This document shows, piece by piece, positions 1-9,005 of a stretch of 64,000 bases of DNA. Source of the stretch: Streptomyces sp. NBC_01451 (GTDB lineage Bacteria; Actinomycetota; Actinomycetes; Streptomycetales; Streptomycetaceae); contig NZ_CP109479.1 in NCBI RefSeq assembly GCF_036227485.1, positions 744,001 to 808,000 on the forward strand, read 5' to 3'. The translations under genes were made by a program, and so were the position numbers. Below the pieces are notes generated by a model. It had not been told where the DNA came from, did not search any database, and worked only from the letters and a program-made list of their open reading frames with translations. Positions within the stretch are counted from its first letter, which is position 1, and the number at the start of each line of letters is the position of its first letter.

Positions 1-2168
1 GCCACACCCCAGGTGCGCAGGGTGCGCCGGGTGAAGCGGCGGGCGTGCCGGACCGCCTCGGGCACCCGCCACACCGTCCAGCTCTCCCGCAGCGGGCGCC
101 GTTCCATGCCGTCGTAGCGCAGCAGGAGCAGGGCCACGTCGTCGTTGCGGTTGGCGCCCGCGAGGAGGGCGTCGGCGACCAGGCCGAGGTGGGCGGGGTC
201 GGCGGCCGCGAGGTCGGCGGCGAGGCCGTCGAGGCCGTCCTCGATGTCGGTCTGGGCGGACTCGACGAGGCCGTCGGTCGTGAGGGCGATCAGGGTGCCG
301 GGCTGGAGGCGGAGCATGCTCATCGGGTAGTCGGCCCGGGCCAGCACTCCGAGCGGCGGGCCGACATCGGACTCGGTGATCTCGGTGGTGCCGTCGGGGT
401 TGCGGACGACGGGGGGAAGGTGGCCGGCGCGGACGTACCAGGCGGTGCCCTCCTCCATGTCGACCTCGACGTAGCAGCAGGTGGCGAAGAGGTCGGTCTC
501 CATGTCGACGAGGAGGCGGTTGGCGTGGGAGACGACGACGTCCGGCGGGTGGCCCTCGACGGCGTACGCGCGCAGGGCGGTGCGCATCTGGCCCATGAGG
601 GTGGCGGCGCCCGCGTTGTGGCCCTGGACGTCGCCGATGACGAGGCCGACATGGTTGTCGGGGAGCGGGATCACGTCGTACCAGTCACCGCCGACCTCCA
701 GGCCCTCGGTGGTCGGGAGGTAGCGGGCCTCGGCGACCCCGCCGGGCAGTCTGGGCAGGCGGCGGGGCAGCAGGGAGCGCTGGAGCATGCCGACGAGTTC
801 GTGCTCGGCGTCGAAGGCGTGGGCGCGGGTCAGCGCCTGTCCGGCGAGGCCGGCGGCGGCGGTGAGCAGAGCGCGTTCGTCGGTGCCGAACTCGTGCGGG
901 CTGTCCCACCCGATCAGGCAGATGCCGGCCATCCGCCCTCCGGCGGGCAGCGGCAGCACGGCGAGGCCGCCGGGGCCCACGCCGTCGAGCGCGGGCTCCA
1001 GTTCGGTACCGGCGGGCCAGATGGCGGCCCTGCCCTCGCGCAGGGCGGCGGCCAGCGTCGGCATGGAGCGGACGGGCGACTCGGGCCACTCGGAGCGCCA
1101 CTCCAGCCGCCACAGCTCGGGCCAGGACTCGGGTTCGGGCGGGTCGAGGACGGTGACGACGAGCCGTTCGTTGTCCAGTTCGGCGAGGGCGATCCGGTCG
1201 GCCCGCAGCGGTTCGCGCAGGGCGGTGACGACGGCCCGGCTGACGTCACGGACGGTCCCGGCGGTGGCGAGGGCGGCGGCGAGGCGCTGGACGCGGGCCA
1301 CGTCGGTGACACCGGAGCGCAGGGTGGAGGCGTCGCCGACCGTGCCCACGAGCCGGGCGGCCCGGCCCTCCCCGGCGGTCACGAGCCGCCCGCGCAGCCG
1401 CAGCCATCTCGGCGGGCCGGCGGGCTGGAGGACCCGGAACTCCAGTTCGCGGTCGCCGATGGACATGTGGTCGGCCTCGACGACGGACATCAGGGAGGGC
1501 AGGTCCTCGGGCACGGTCAGGCCGAGCAGGGTCTCGACCTTGCCGTCGAAGTCCGTCCGGTCGAGCGCGAACAGTTCGAGGAGTTCGTCGCCGACCTCGA
1601 CGCGCCCGCTGTCCATGGCCAGGCTGAACGCGCCGGCCGACAGTTCACCGGGGTCACCGGCGGCGGGCGGGGCGGGCCAGGCGACGGCTTCGGCGAGCAG
1701 TCCCAGGCAGTCCCGGGCGCCGTCGTCGAAGCCGCCGGGGCTCTCCGTCACGACGAGCAGACAGCCGCCGTCACCGACCGCCGCGCCGGCACGGACGGGC
1801 AGGGCCGCCAGGTGGACGGCACCGGCCGGCATCCGCCGGGACTCGGCGCACTCGGCGAGTTCGGCGGGGCCGAGCCAGACCGGCCGTCCGGTGCGGTGGG
1901 CGTCCGCGGCGGGCGAGTGGGCGGCCACGGGGTAGCTGTCGCGCAGGCCGTACAGCGTCCTCGGCACTCCGGCCGACTCGACGAGACACAGGACGTCACC
2001 GGTGTCGCCCGGGGTGTAGACGGCGGCGACGCTCGCGCCCGCGAAGACGAGCGCCTGTTCGAGGACCCGGCGGAGGCGCTCTGGTGGGTCGAGTTCGACG
2101 GTGAGCGACTTCAGGGCGAGCTCGGCACGCGCCGTTCTCGTTCCGCGTCCCTCCTCCTCACTGACCAC
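1..2168 (-). CDS. PP2C/SpoIIE-family serine/threonine phosphatase, GAF/PAS sensor (3' end cut by window)
   Basis: Read on the minus strand, this frame encodes a multidomain sensor phosphatase that would dephosphorylate an anti-anti-sigma (STAS) protein. In order it has a GAF-like N-terminus (about residues 15-160), a PAS-like segment (190-290), a second GAF (300-440) and a SpoIIE/PP2C domain (about 465-660). The metal-binding signature GGDWYD lies near residue 490, followed by GDVQGH and the terminal NDDVALLLLR motif. After that motif the frame continues toward an anti-sigma-type ATPase domain but runs off the window at base 1, so the C-terminus is missing. I chose the GTG at 2168; the frame stays open slightly upstream, so the start is uncertain. 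It is divergent from ramC. The sensed ligand and target cannot be read from sequence. Confidence 0.85.
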   Translation of the reverse strand, partial: MVSEEEGRGTRTARAELALKSLTVELDPPERLRRVLEQALVFAGASVAAVYTPGDTGDVLCLVESAGVPRTLYGLRDSYPVAAHSPAADAHRTGRPVWLGPAELAECAESRRMPAGAVHLAALPVRAGAAVGDGGCLLVVTESPGGFDDGARDCLGLLAEAVAWPAPPAAGDPGELSAGAFSLAMDSGRVEVGDELLELFALDRTDFDGKVETLLGLTVPEDLPSLMSVVEADHMSIGDRELEFRVLQPAGPPRWLRLRGRLVTAGEGRAARLVGTVGDASTLRSGVTDVARVQRLAAALATAGTVRDVSRAVVTALREPLRADRIALAELDNERLVVTVLDPPEPESWPELWRLEWRSEWPESPVRSMPTLAAALREGRAAIWPAGTELEPALDGVGPGGLAVLPLPAGGRMAGICLIGWDSPHEFGTDERALLTAAAGLAGQALTRAHAFDAEHELVGMLQRSLLPRRLPRLPGGVAEARYLPTTEGLEVGGDWYDVIPLPDNHVGLVIGDVQGHNAGAATLMGQMRTALRAYAVEGHPPDVVVSHANRLLVDMETDLFATCCYVEVDMEEGTAWYVRAGHLPPVVRNPDGTTEITESDVGPPLGVLARADYPMSMLRLQPGTLIALTTDGLVESAQTDIEDGLDGLAADLAAADPAHLGLVADALLAGANRNDDVALLLLRYDGMERRPLRESWTVWRVPEAVRHARRFTRRTLRTWGV

Positions 2169-2237
2169 GTCGTCATTACAGCGCGTATGGGGCGCAGGCG
2201 CAGCCCCTGACGCTCCCGGTGTTCGGCCCGGCCGCAC

Positions 2238-2254
2238 CTGTGCGTTCCGCACAG
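2238..2254. promoter_or_regulatory. Inverted repeat in the ramC upstream region (candidate operator)
   Basis: A perfect 7-bp inverted repeat, CTGTGCG-TTC-CGCACAG, lies about 80 bases upstream of the ramC start. Just downstream, CGTGAC occurs twice (2261 and 2270). Either could be a regulator site in the ram promoter region, for example for RamR. I have no binding data, and the assignment is inference. Confidence 0.3.
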
Positions 2255-2331
2255 TGGTCTCGTGACAGCCGTGACTGTCGGGACCCGTGCACGGACTGGA
2301 AGGCTCGGTGCAAGCCATCGAGGAGGTGGGC

Positions 2332-4974
2332 ATGGACCAGCGGTACGAGGTGTACGCACTCGCCGACCAGCACTTCTACGAGACGCCCGACCGGCTGTCC
2401 GCGGCCGGCGGGGCCACACCCCTGTTCGAGACGGCCGGCCGTGCGGTGCCTGAGGGCTGGCGGGCGGGGCGGATCGGCGACTGGCTGGCACTGACGCCGC
2501 TCGGTCCGGACGGCGACCCGCTGCCCGGACCCGCCCAGGGCTGGAAGGTGCACGCTTCGGCCACCCGGGCGAACGCGGAGCGGATCGCCGCGGCGGTGTG
2601 GGACTACTGCGTGCCGCGCGGCATCCCGTTCAAGTTCCTGCCGGGCCCCCAGCTGCTGCACCTGCGGAACACCAAGTACGCGGGCCGCGACGGCAGCGGG
2701 AAGTTCGTGACGGTCTACCCGGCCGACGAGGATCTCCTGCACCGGGTGCTGACCGAGCTGGGCGCGCTGCTGGAGGGCTGCGAGGGCCCGTACATCCTCA
2801 CCGATCTGCGCTGGCACGACGGTCCGCTGTACGTCCGATACGGGGCGTTCGCCCGCTCCTTCGTCGTCGACGAGCGCGGTTCGCTCGTGCCGGCGGTCCG
2901 GGACGGCGAAGGCCGGCTGGTGCCGGACCGGCGCGCGCCCTCCTTCCAGGTCCCGGAGTGGGTGCGGCTGCCCCGGTTCCTGGAGGCGCAGCTGGCGGCC
3001 CGCAACGCGACGACGGTGAGCGACCTGCCCTACCGCATCGAGAAGGCCCTGCACTTCTCCAACGGCGGCGGTGTGTACGTCGGCACCGACACGCGCGACG
3101 GGCGCCGGGTCGTCCTGAAGGAGGGGCGTCCGCACGCGGGTCTGGCGGCGGACGGCGCGGACGCGGTCACCCGGCTGGAGCGCGAGCGGGCGGCGCTGGA
3201 ACGGGTGTCGGGGCTCGGGACGGTGCCCGAGGTGCGTGACTGGTTCACGCTCGGGGAGCACCGCTTCCTCGTCATGGACTTCATCGAGGGGCGTCCGCTC
3301 AACGCGTTCTTCGCCGAGCGCCACCCGCTCCTCACCCACGACCCGGATCCGGAGGCGGTGGCCGCCTACACGCGGTGGGCGCTGCGTATCCACCGCGCGG
3401 TCGAGGAGACCGTGGAGGCGGTGCACGCGCGCGGGATCGTCTTCAACGACCTGCACATCTTCAACATCATGGTCGCGCCCGACGAGGAGTCGGTGTCCCT
3501 GGTCGACTTCGAGGCGGCGGCGCCGACCGAGGAGCGGGGCCGTCAGGTCGTCGCCCACCCCGGGTTCTTCGCCCCGCCCGACCGCCGGGGAACCGATGTC
3601 GACCGGTACGCGCTGGCGTGTCTGCGGCTCGCGCTCTTCATGCCCCTGACCACGCTGTTCGTGGTGGACCGCGGCAAGGCGGCCCACCTGGCCGAGGTGA
3701 TCGCCGGCCAGTTCCCGGACGTACCGGCCGGGTTCCTGGCCGAGGCGGTCGCCGAGATCACCCGTGACGTGTCCGCGCCGGGAGCCGGCCGCCCCGCGCC
3801 CGTGCCGCCGGCGGTTCCCGTCGAACCCGGCGACTGGCCGTACAGCCGCGACTCGATGGTCAAGGCCGTCCTCGCCTCCGCCACCCCCGAACGCGACGAC
3901 CGGCTCTTCCCCGGCGACATCACCCAGTTCTCCGACGGCGGCGGACTCGGAGTCGCGCACGGCGCGGCCGGGGTGCTGTACGCGCTGTCCCAGGCGGGCG
4001 CCGAGCGGTACGAGGAGGGCGAGCGCTGGCTGCTGGCACACACCGACCCCGTGCCGGTGGGCACGCCGCTGGGGCTGTACGACGGTCTCGCGGGCGTCGC
4101 CCATGTCCTCGACCTGCTCGGGCACCGCCCGCGCGCGCTGGACCTGATCGACATCGTGCTCCGGGAGAAGTGGCACAAGCTCTCCTCGGACCTGCGTGGC
4201 GGCCTCGCCGGGCTGGGCCTGGTCCTCGGCTCGCTGGCGCGCACCACCGGGGAGCGGGAGTTCGCCGAGCGGGCCCAGGACGTCACGGACATCCTGGTGA
4301 GCCGTCTGGACGAGCCGCTCCCCGACCCGCAAAAGCGCCGCGCCGGTCTGCTGCGGGGTGCGAGCGGGCCCGCGCTGCTGTTCCTCCGGCAGTACGAGGC
4401 GACGGGTGACCCCGCGCTGCTCGACGCGGCCGGCACGGCGCTGCGCCGCGACCTGGACCGCTGTGTCGTCCAGCGGGGCGGCGGTCTCGAGGTCGACGAG
4501 GGATGGCGGACCATGCCGTACCTCGCGGAGGGCAGCGTGGGGATCGGCCTGGTCCTCGACGACTACCTGGCGCTGGACGCGGCCGAGGGTCGCTCCCCGG
4601 CCCGTTCCGACCGGCGCGAGGGCTTCGAGCAGGCCCGGAACCGGATCCTGACCGCCGCCGCCTCCCGCTTCTACGCGCAGCCCGGCCTGTTCCAGGGCAG
4701 GGCCGGCATGATCCTGCACCTCGCCCGCACCGGCGCCCCCGAGGCACGGCAGCGGGAACAGGTCGCGGGGCTCGGCTGGTACGCGATGTCGTACCAGGGC
4801 CAACTGGCCTTCCCCGGGCACCAGATGATGCGGCTCTCCATGGACCTGGGCACCGGCACGGCGGGCTGTCTGCTCGCGCTCGGCGCGGCCCTCGACGGGA
4901 CGGCCCCCGCCGCTCTGCCCTTCCTGCCGCCACTACGGCGGCACCAGAACGCGGCTCCGCGCAAGGAGTCGTGA
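2332..4974 (+). CDS. ramC: RamC/AmfT-type class III lanthionine synthetase (LanKC)
   Basis: This 880-residue synthetase makes the SapB-type lanthipeptide from RamS: it phosphorylates core serines, eliminates phosphate, and cyclises the product with cysteine to labionin. An N-terminal lyase-like region is followed by a Ser/Thr kinase domain. The catalytic loop FNDLHIFN is near residue 370 and the metal-binding VDFEAA near 391. A LanC-like cyclase fills the C-terminal half (from about residue 535, with GLGVAHGAAG near 540). The cyclase lacks the Cys-Cys-His zinc ligands of class I, II and IV enzymes, which fits class III. The ATG at 2332 was preferred over the one at 2287 because AGGAGGTG sits 7 bases upstream. 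It heads the ramC-S-A-B operon; ramS follows after 61 bases. Confidence 0.93.
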   Translation: MDQRYEVYALADQHFYETPDRLSAAGGATPLFETAGRAVPEGWRAGRIGDWLALTPLGPDGDPLPGPAQGWKVHASATRANAERIAAAVWDYCVPRGIPFKFLPGPQLLHLRNTKYAGRDGSGKFVTVYPADEDLLHRVLTELGALLEGCEGPYILTDLRWHDGPLYVRYGAFARSFVVDERGSLVPAVRDGEGRLVPDRRAPSFQVPEWVRLPRFLEAQLAARNATTVSDLPYRIEKALHFSNGGGVYVGTDTRDGRRVVLKEGRPHAGLAADGADAVTRLERERAALERVSGLGTVPEVRDWFTLGEHRFLVMDFIEGRPLNAFFAERHPLLTHDPDPEAVAAYTRWALRIHRAVEETVEAVHARGIVFNDLHIFNIMVAPDEESVSLVDFEAAAPTEERGRQVVAHPGFFAPPDRRGTDVDRYALACLRLALFMPLTTLFVVDRGKAAHLAEVIAGQFPDVPAGFLAEAVAEITRDVSAPGAGRPAPVPPAVPVEPGDWPYSRDSMVKAVLASATPERDDRLFPGDITQFSDGGGLGVAHGAAGVLYALSQAGAERYEEGERWLLAHTDPVPVGTPLGLYDGLAGVAHVLDLLGHRPRALDLIDIVLREKWHKLSSDLRGGLAGLGLVLGSLARTTGEREFAERAQDVTDILVSRLDEPLPDPQKRRAGLLRGASGPALLFLRQYEATGDPALLDAAGTALRRDLDRCVVQRGGGLEVDEGWRTMPYLAEGSVGIGLVLDDYLALDAAEGRSPARSDRREGFEQARNRILTAAASRFYAQPGLFQGRAGMILHLARTGAPEARQREQVAGLGWYAMSYQGQLAFPGHQMMRLSMDLGTGTAGCLLALGAALDGTAPAALPFLPPLRRHQNAAPRKES

Positions 4975-5035
4975 CGCGACACCCGTCCCCACAGGAAGTA
5001 CCCGGGACCCACCGGGAACGACGAAAGGAATCGAC

Positions 5036-5152
5036 ATGGCACTGCTCGACCTTCAGACGATGGAGTCCGACGAGACCGCCGCCACGGGCGCCAACAGCAC
5101 GCTCAGCCTGCTGTCCTGCGTCAGCGCGGCCAGCGTCACCCTCTGTCTCTGA
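5036..5152 (+). CDS. ramS: RamS/AmfS precursor peptide of the SapB morphogen
   Basis: This 38-residue precursor is the substrate of RamC. The leader carries the class III recognition element LLDLQ (residues 3-7). The core contains two complete S-x2-S-x3-C motifs: Ser21/Ser24/Cys28 and Ser30/Ser33/Cys37. Each is expected to become one labionin ring, as in SapB. The mature peptide is a hydrophobic surfactant that lowers surface tension so aerial hyphae can emerge (family knowledge). The ATG is preceded by AAAGGA (5022-5027), 8 bases away. The gene sits between ramC and the transporter pair and is followed by a strong hairpin. The cleavage site is not obvious; the TG at residues 17-18 aligns with the start of the S. 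coelicolor SapB core. Confidence 0.92.
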   Translation: MALLDLQTMESDETAATGANSTLSLLSCVSAASVTLCL

Positions 5153-5167
5153 GCACTTCCGCAAGGA

Positions 5168-5208
5168 CGCCGGGCGGTCACTCCCATTCGTGGGACGGCC
5201 GCCCGGCG
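5168..5208 (+). terminator. Hairpin between ramS and ramA (attenuator-like)
   Basis: A 10-bp GC stem (5168-5177 with 5199-5208) encloses a second 5-bp stem capped by TTCG (5182-5195). It begins 15 bases after the ramS stop, with no T tract. In this position it should stop part of the transcription or protect the ramS 3' end, raising ramS mRNA over ramA and ramB. The effect is inferred. Confidence 0.6.
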
Positions 5209-5238
5209 GTCCGTCAGCCCCCGTCGGAGGGTCCCCCG

Positions 5239-6969
5239 ATGACGACAACCACCGCCCACGGCCGGCGGACCCCGGCCGCGGACACCGCCTCACCGCTGCG
5301 TGCGGCCGTGCGCCGCACCGGGGCGAGCTGTGCGGTCCTCTTCCTGGTCGCCACGGCCTCGACGGGTCTGAGCCTGGCCCTGCCCCTGACCCTGGGGCGG
5401 GCCCTCGACGTGCTGCTGACGCATCCGGACGGCACCGGCGCCGCGCGCTGGGTCCTGTGGTGCACCGGAATCGTCGTACTGCTCGCCGTTCTCGACGCCG
5501 TCGAGACCGTGCTGAGCGGGACCACGAGCGCCCGCGCCACGGCGTGGCTGCGGCACCGGCTGACCGGGCATCTGCTCGCCGTGGGACCACGGGCCGGGGA
5601 ACGCTTCGGGTCCGGTGACCTGGTGGCCCGGCTGGTCGGCAACGCCGCCCAGGCAGGGACCGCGCCCGCCTCCCTCGCCGCGTTGCTGGCCGCGGTCGCC
5701 GGACCGGTCGGAGCGGTGGCGGCGCTCGGCCTGCTCGACCCCTGGCTGGCGGCGGTGTTCCTCGCCGGGGCGCCCCTGCTGGCCCTGCTGCTGCGGACCT
5801 TCGCCCAGGACACGTCACGGTGTGTGGCCGACTACCAGCGGGCCCAGGGGCGGATCGCGAGCGGGCTCGCGGAGGCGATCGGCGGATCCCGCACCATCGC
5901 CGCCTGCGGCACGGCGGACCGTGAGGTGGCCCGGGTCCTGCGGCCCCTGCCCGGCCTCACCCGCGCGGGCCACCGGATGTGGCACGTGCAGGGCCGAGCG
6001 GCGGCCCGGGCGGTCGCCCTCGCCCCGTTGCTTCAGCTGGGGGTCGTGGCCGTGGCGGGTGTCCTGCTGGTCCGCGGCCGGCTGACGGTGGGCGAGATGC
6101 TCGCCGCCTCGCGGTACGCCGTCCTGGCGGCCGGGGCAGGCGTCCTGGTCGGGCAGCTGTCGGGGCTGGTCCGGGCCCGCGCGTCGGCCCGCCGCCTCGG
6201 CGAGGTACTGGCCGAGCCGGTGACGCCGTACGGGCACCGCCGGCTGCCTCCGGGGCAGGGCCGCCTGGAGCTGCGCGGGGTCACCGCCCGCCGCGGCGGC
6301 CGTACGCTCCTGGACGGGGTCGACCTGGTCGTGCCCGGAGGCAGCACACTCGCCGTGGTCGGCCGCTCCGGCGCGGGCAAGTCCCTCCTGGCGGCACTCG
6401 CCGGACGCCTGGCCGATCCCGACGGCGGAACCGTGCTCCTCGACGGCGTGCCGCTGCCCGAGCTGGACCACGACGAGCTGCGCGGCGCGATCGGCTGCGC
6501 CTTCGAACGCCCCGCGCTGCTGGGCGGCACCGTCGCGGACACGATCGGCCTCGGCGTCCGGGCGGCGCCGCCCGACCGGATCAGGGCCGGTGCCGCCGCC
6601 GCCCGCGCCGACACGTTCGTACGCCGGCTGCCCGACGGGTACGCCACCCCCTGCCGGGACGCGCCCCTGTCCGGAGGGGAGCGGCAGCGGCTCGGCCTGG
6701 CCCGGGTGCTGGCCCGCGACAGCAGGCTGCTCGTCCTCGACGACGCGCTGTCGAGCCTCGACACGGTCACCGAACACCAGGTCGTCGACGCCCTGCTGCA
6801 CCACTCCCCCGGCGGCACCCGGGTGATCGTCGCCCACCGGGTCTCCACGGCGGCCCGCGCGGACACGGTGGCCTGGCTGGACGGGGGGCGGGTGCGGGCG
6901 CTGGGGACACATCCGCAGCTGTGGCGCGAGAAGGCCTACCGGGAGGTGTTCGCGGATGCGGAAGGCTGA
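5239..6969 (+). CDS. ramA: RamA-type ABC transporter (membrane + ATPase half-transporter)
   Basis: This 576-residue half-transporter has an N-terminal six-helix membrane domain (about residues 25-320) and a C-terminal ATPase. The ATPase has Walker A GRSGAGKS near 376 and the signature LSGGERQR near 477, followed by Walker B (LLVLDDALS) and the H-loop (VIVAHR). With RamB it should form the heterodimer that exports mature SapB. The ATG has GGAGG about 10 bases upstream. The last codons form part of a tandem duplication: the segment encoding WREKAYREVFADAEG is copied 154 bases downstream. Its stop overlaps an ATG at 6956 that looks like the ancestral ramB start. Confidence 0.92.
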   Translation: MTTTTAHGRRTPAADTASPLRAAVRRTGASCAVLFLVATASTGLSLALPLTLGRALDVLLTHPDGTGAARWVLWCTGIVVLLAVLDAVETVLSGTTSARATAWLRHRLTGHLLAVGPRAGERFGSGDLVARLVGNAAQAGTAPASLAALLAAVAGPVGAVAALGLLDPWLAAVFLAGAPLLALLLRTFAQDTSRCVADYQRAQGRIASGLAEAIGGSRTIAACGTADREVARVLRPLPGLTRAGHRMWHVQGRAAARAVALAPLLQLGVVAVAGVLLVRGRLTVGEMLAASRYAVLAAGAGVLVGQLSGLVRARASARRLGEVLAEPVTPYGHRRLPPGQGRLELRGVTARRGGRTLLDGVDLVVPGGSTLAVVGRSGAGKSLLAALAGRLADPDGGTVLLDGVPLPELDHDELRGAIGCAFERPALLGGTVADTIGLGVRAAPPDRIRAGAAAARADTFVRRLPDGYATPCRDAPLSGGERQRLGLARVLARDSRLLVLDDALSSLDTVTEHQVVDALLHHSPGGTRVIVAHRVSTAARADTVAWLDGGRVRALGTHPQLWREKAYREVFADAEG

Positions 6970-7212
6970 ACGCGCCCGACAGCTACCGGCCGGAAGCTCC
7001 GGCCTCCGCGCGCGGACTGCGCGTCCCGCGGAGACGGCGGCACACGGCCACCCGCCCCGGACACGTCCACAGCCTTGGCGCGAGAAGGCCTGCCGGAGGG
7101 GGTTCACGGATGCGGAAGGCTGAACGCGCCCGACGGCCGCCGGCCGGAAGGTACGGCTTACGCTCTCGTGGACTGCGGTTTCTGCGGCAGCAGCGGCGGG
7201 TCGTGGCGCGGC
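6905..7212 (+). repeat. Imperfect tandem duplication of the ramA/ramB junction, period 154 bp
   Basis: Copy 1 (from 6905) and copy 2 (from 7059) align without gaps at an offset of 154. Identity is strong over the first ~100 bases and fades after about base 7035/7189. Copy 1 holds the end of ramA and an ATG at 6956; copy 2 holds the true ramB start at 7110. As 154 is not a multiple of three, the spare ramB start in copy 1 reads into the spare ramA tail of copy 2. This gives a 55-codon hybrid frame (6956-7123) ending WREKACRRGFTDAEG, versus WREKAYREVFADAEG in RamA. Confidence 0.8.
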
Positions 7213-9005
7213 TCGTGCTGTGGTCGCTTCTGGAGACGGCGCAGACCTTCCTCATGGGGTATGCCCTCGCCCGCGCCCTCGACGAGGGGTTCCTGCGCGG
7301 CCGGACGGGCACCGGACTCGGGTGGCTCGGGGTCGCCGCGCTCGCGGTGGCCGTCGGGGCGTACGGCACGGGGCGGGTGTACGGGGCGGTCGCCGCGCTC
7401 GTCGAACCGTTGCGGGACCGGCTCGTGCAGCGGGTGGTGGCGCGCGGGGTGCGGGAGGCGGAGGGCGGGTCGCTCTCCGCGCTGACCCAGCAGGTGGAGA
7501 TCGCCCGGGACACCTTCGCGGGCGTGGTGATGGTCTCCCGTTCCTTCGTCTTCACGGCCGCCGGAGCGCTGATCGGGCTGGGCTCGCTGGCACCGCCGCT
7601 GCTGCTGGTGGTCGTGCCCCCGCTGGTCGTCGGCGTGGGTCTGTTCGCGGCGAGCATGCGCCCGCTGGCCCACCGCCAGGAGGTGTTCCTCGTCGCCGAC
7701 GAACGCCTCGCCGACCGGCTCGGCGACATCTGCGCCGGACTGCGGGACGTGACCGCCGCGGGTGCGGAGGAACGGGTCGCGGCCGATGCCGGCGAACGGA
7801 TCGCGGCCGAGCTGGGGGCCGCCCGCTCCCTGGCCCGCTGGGCAGTGCCGCGCGTGGCGTCGGTCGCCGTCGGCGGACAGCTCCCCGTCGTCCTGCTGCT
7901 GCTGACCGCGCCCTGGCTGCTGCGCAGCGGCGTCACACCCGGTGCGCTGGTCGGCGCGCTGGCCTATGTCACCCAGTCCCTGCTGCCCGCCCTGCAGAAC
8001 CTGGTCCACGGCATGGGCGCGAGCGGTTCCCGGCTCGCGGTGGTACTGCGCCGCCTGGTGCCGGCCGGTCCGGTGGCGGTCGACGGCAGCGGTCCGCACC
8101 CCCGCCCCGCCCACACCCCCGCGGGGGCGCCCGCTCTCACTCTCTCCGGTCTCACCTTCGCCTACGGGCCCACCTGCGCGCCCGTCGTCGAGGGCCTCAC
8201 CCTCAGCCTGCCCCCGGGCTCGCGGCTCGCCGTCGTCGGCCCCAGCGGCATCGGGAAGTCCACCCTCGTCTCCCTGGCCGCCGGACTCCTCGAACCCCAG
8301 TACGGCGCGATCCGGCTGTGCGGGCATCCGGTGCCCGGTGACACCGCGCACGCGCACCGGGTCGTCATTCCCCAGGAGGCGTACGTGTTCAGCGGGACGT
8401 TCGCCGAGAACCTCGGCTGTCTGCGGCCGGATCCCGTGCCTGAGGCCGAACTGCTGGCCGCCGCCGAGGCGGTCGGGCTCGCCCCGCTGCTCGCCCGGCA
8501 CGGCGGCCCCGGGGGCCTGGTCGACCCGGCCGCGCTCTCGGCCGGCGAACGGCAGCTGATCGCGCTGACGCGGGCCTGGCTCTCGTACGCCTGCGTCGCG
8601 CTCCTCGACGAGGCGACCTGTCATCTGGACCCGGAGGCCGAGGAACGCGCCGAACGGGCCTTCGCCGCCCGGGCCGGCACCACCCTGGTCGTGGTCGCGC
8701 ACCGGATCGCCTCGGCGCGCCGTGCGGACCGTGTCCTCGTCATGGACGGCCGGAGTTGCGCGTACGGGACACACGCCGAACTGCTGGAGTGCTCGTCCCT
8801 CTACCGTGACCTGGTGGGCAGCTGGTCGGCGACGGGGTCGGGGCCGTCACAGCCAGCCCTCGCCCTGCGAGATGCGGATGGCGTCGACGCGGTTGCGGGC
8901 TCCGGTCTTGCGGGTGATGGCCGCCATGTAGTTGCGCACGGTTCCGTGGGACAGGTGCAGGCTGCCGGCGATCTCCGCGACGGACGACCCCTCCGCGGCG
9001 AGTGA
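7110..9005 (+). CDS. ramB: RamB-type ABC transporter (membrane + ATPase half-transporter)
   Basis: The second SapB exporter subunit has 631 residues as read here. Membrane helices occupy about residues 25-300. The ATPase has Walker A GPSGIGKS near 380, a shortened signature LSAGERQL near 480, Walker B VALLDEA and the H-loop VVAHR. The ATG at 7110 lies in the second copy of the junction duplication, 8 bases after GGAGGGGG. Recognisable RamB sequence ends near LYRDLVGSWS (base 8825). The frame then continues about 59 codons, antisense through the DNA-binding end of ramR, to a TGA at 9003-9005. This is longer than expected and suggests loss of the ancestral stop. The overlap with ramR is 159 bases. 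Confidence 0.9.
   Translation: MRKAERARRPPAGRYGLRSRGLRFLRQQRRVVARLVLWSLLETAQTFLMGYALARALDEGFLRGRTGTGLGWLGVAALAVAVGAYGTGRVYGAVAALVEPLRDRLVQRVVARGVREAEGGSLSALTQQVEIARDTFAGVVMVSRSFVFTAAGALIGLGSLAPPLLLVVVPPLVVGVGLFAASMRPLAHRQEVFLVADERLADRLGDICAGLRDVTAAGAEERVAADAGERIAAELGAARSLARWAVPRVASVAVGGQLPVVLLLLTAPWLLRSGVTPGALVGALAYVTQSLLPALQNLVHGMGASGSRLAVVLRRLVPAGPVAVDGSGPHPRPAHTPAGAPALTLSGLTFAYGPTCAPVVEGLTLSLPPGSRLAVVGPSGIGKSTLVSLAAGLLEPQYGAIRLCGHPVPGDTAHAHRVVIPQEAYVFSGTFAENLGCLRPDPVPEAELLAAAEAVGLAPLLARHGGPGGLVDPAALSAGERQLIALTRAWLSYACVALLDEATCHLDPEAEERAERAFAARAGTTLVVVAHRIASARRADRVLVMDGRSCAYGTHAELLECSSLYRDLVGSWSATGSGPSQPALALRDADGVDAVAGSGLAGDGRHVVAHGSVGQVQAAGDLRDGRPLRGE

Noticed and set aside
2176..4821. Long open frame antisense to ramC (about 880 codons)
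   Set aside because: High-GC shadow: no domain, no ribosome site, and composition typical of the reverse strand of a real gene.
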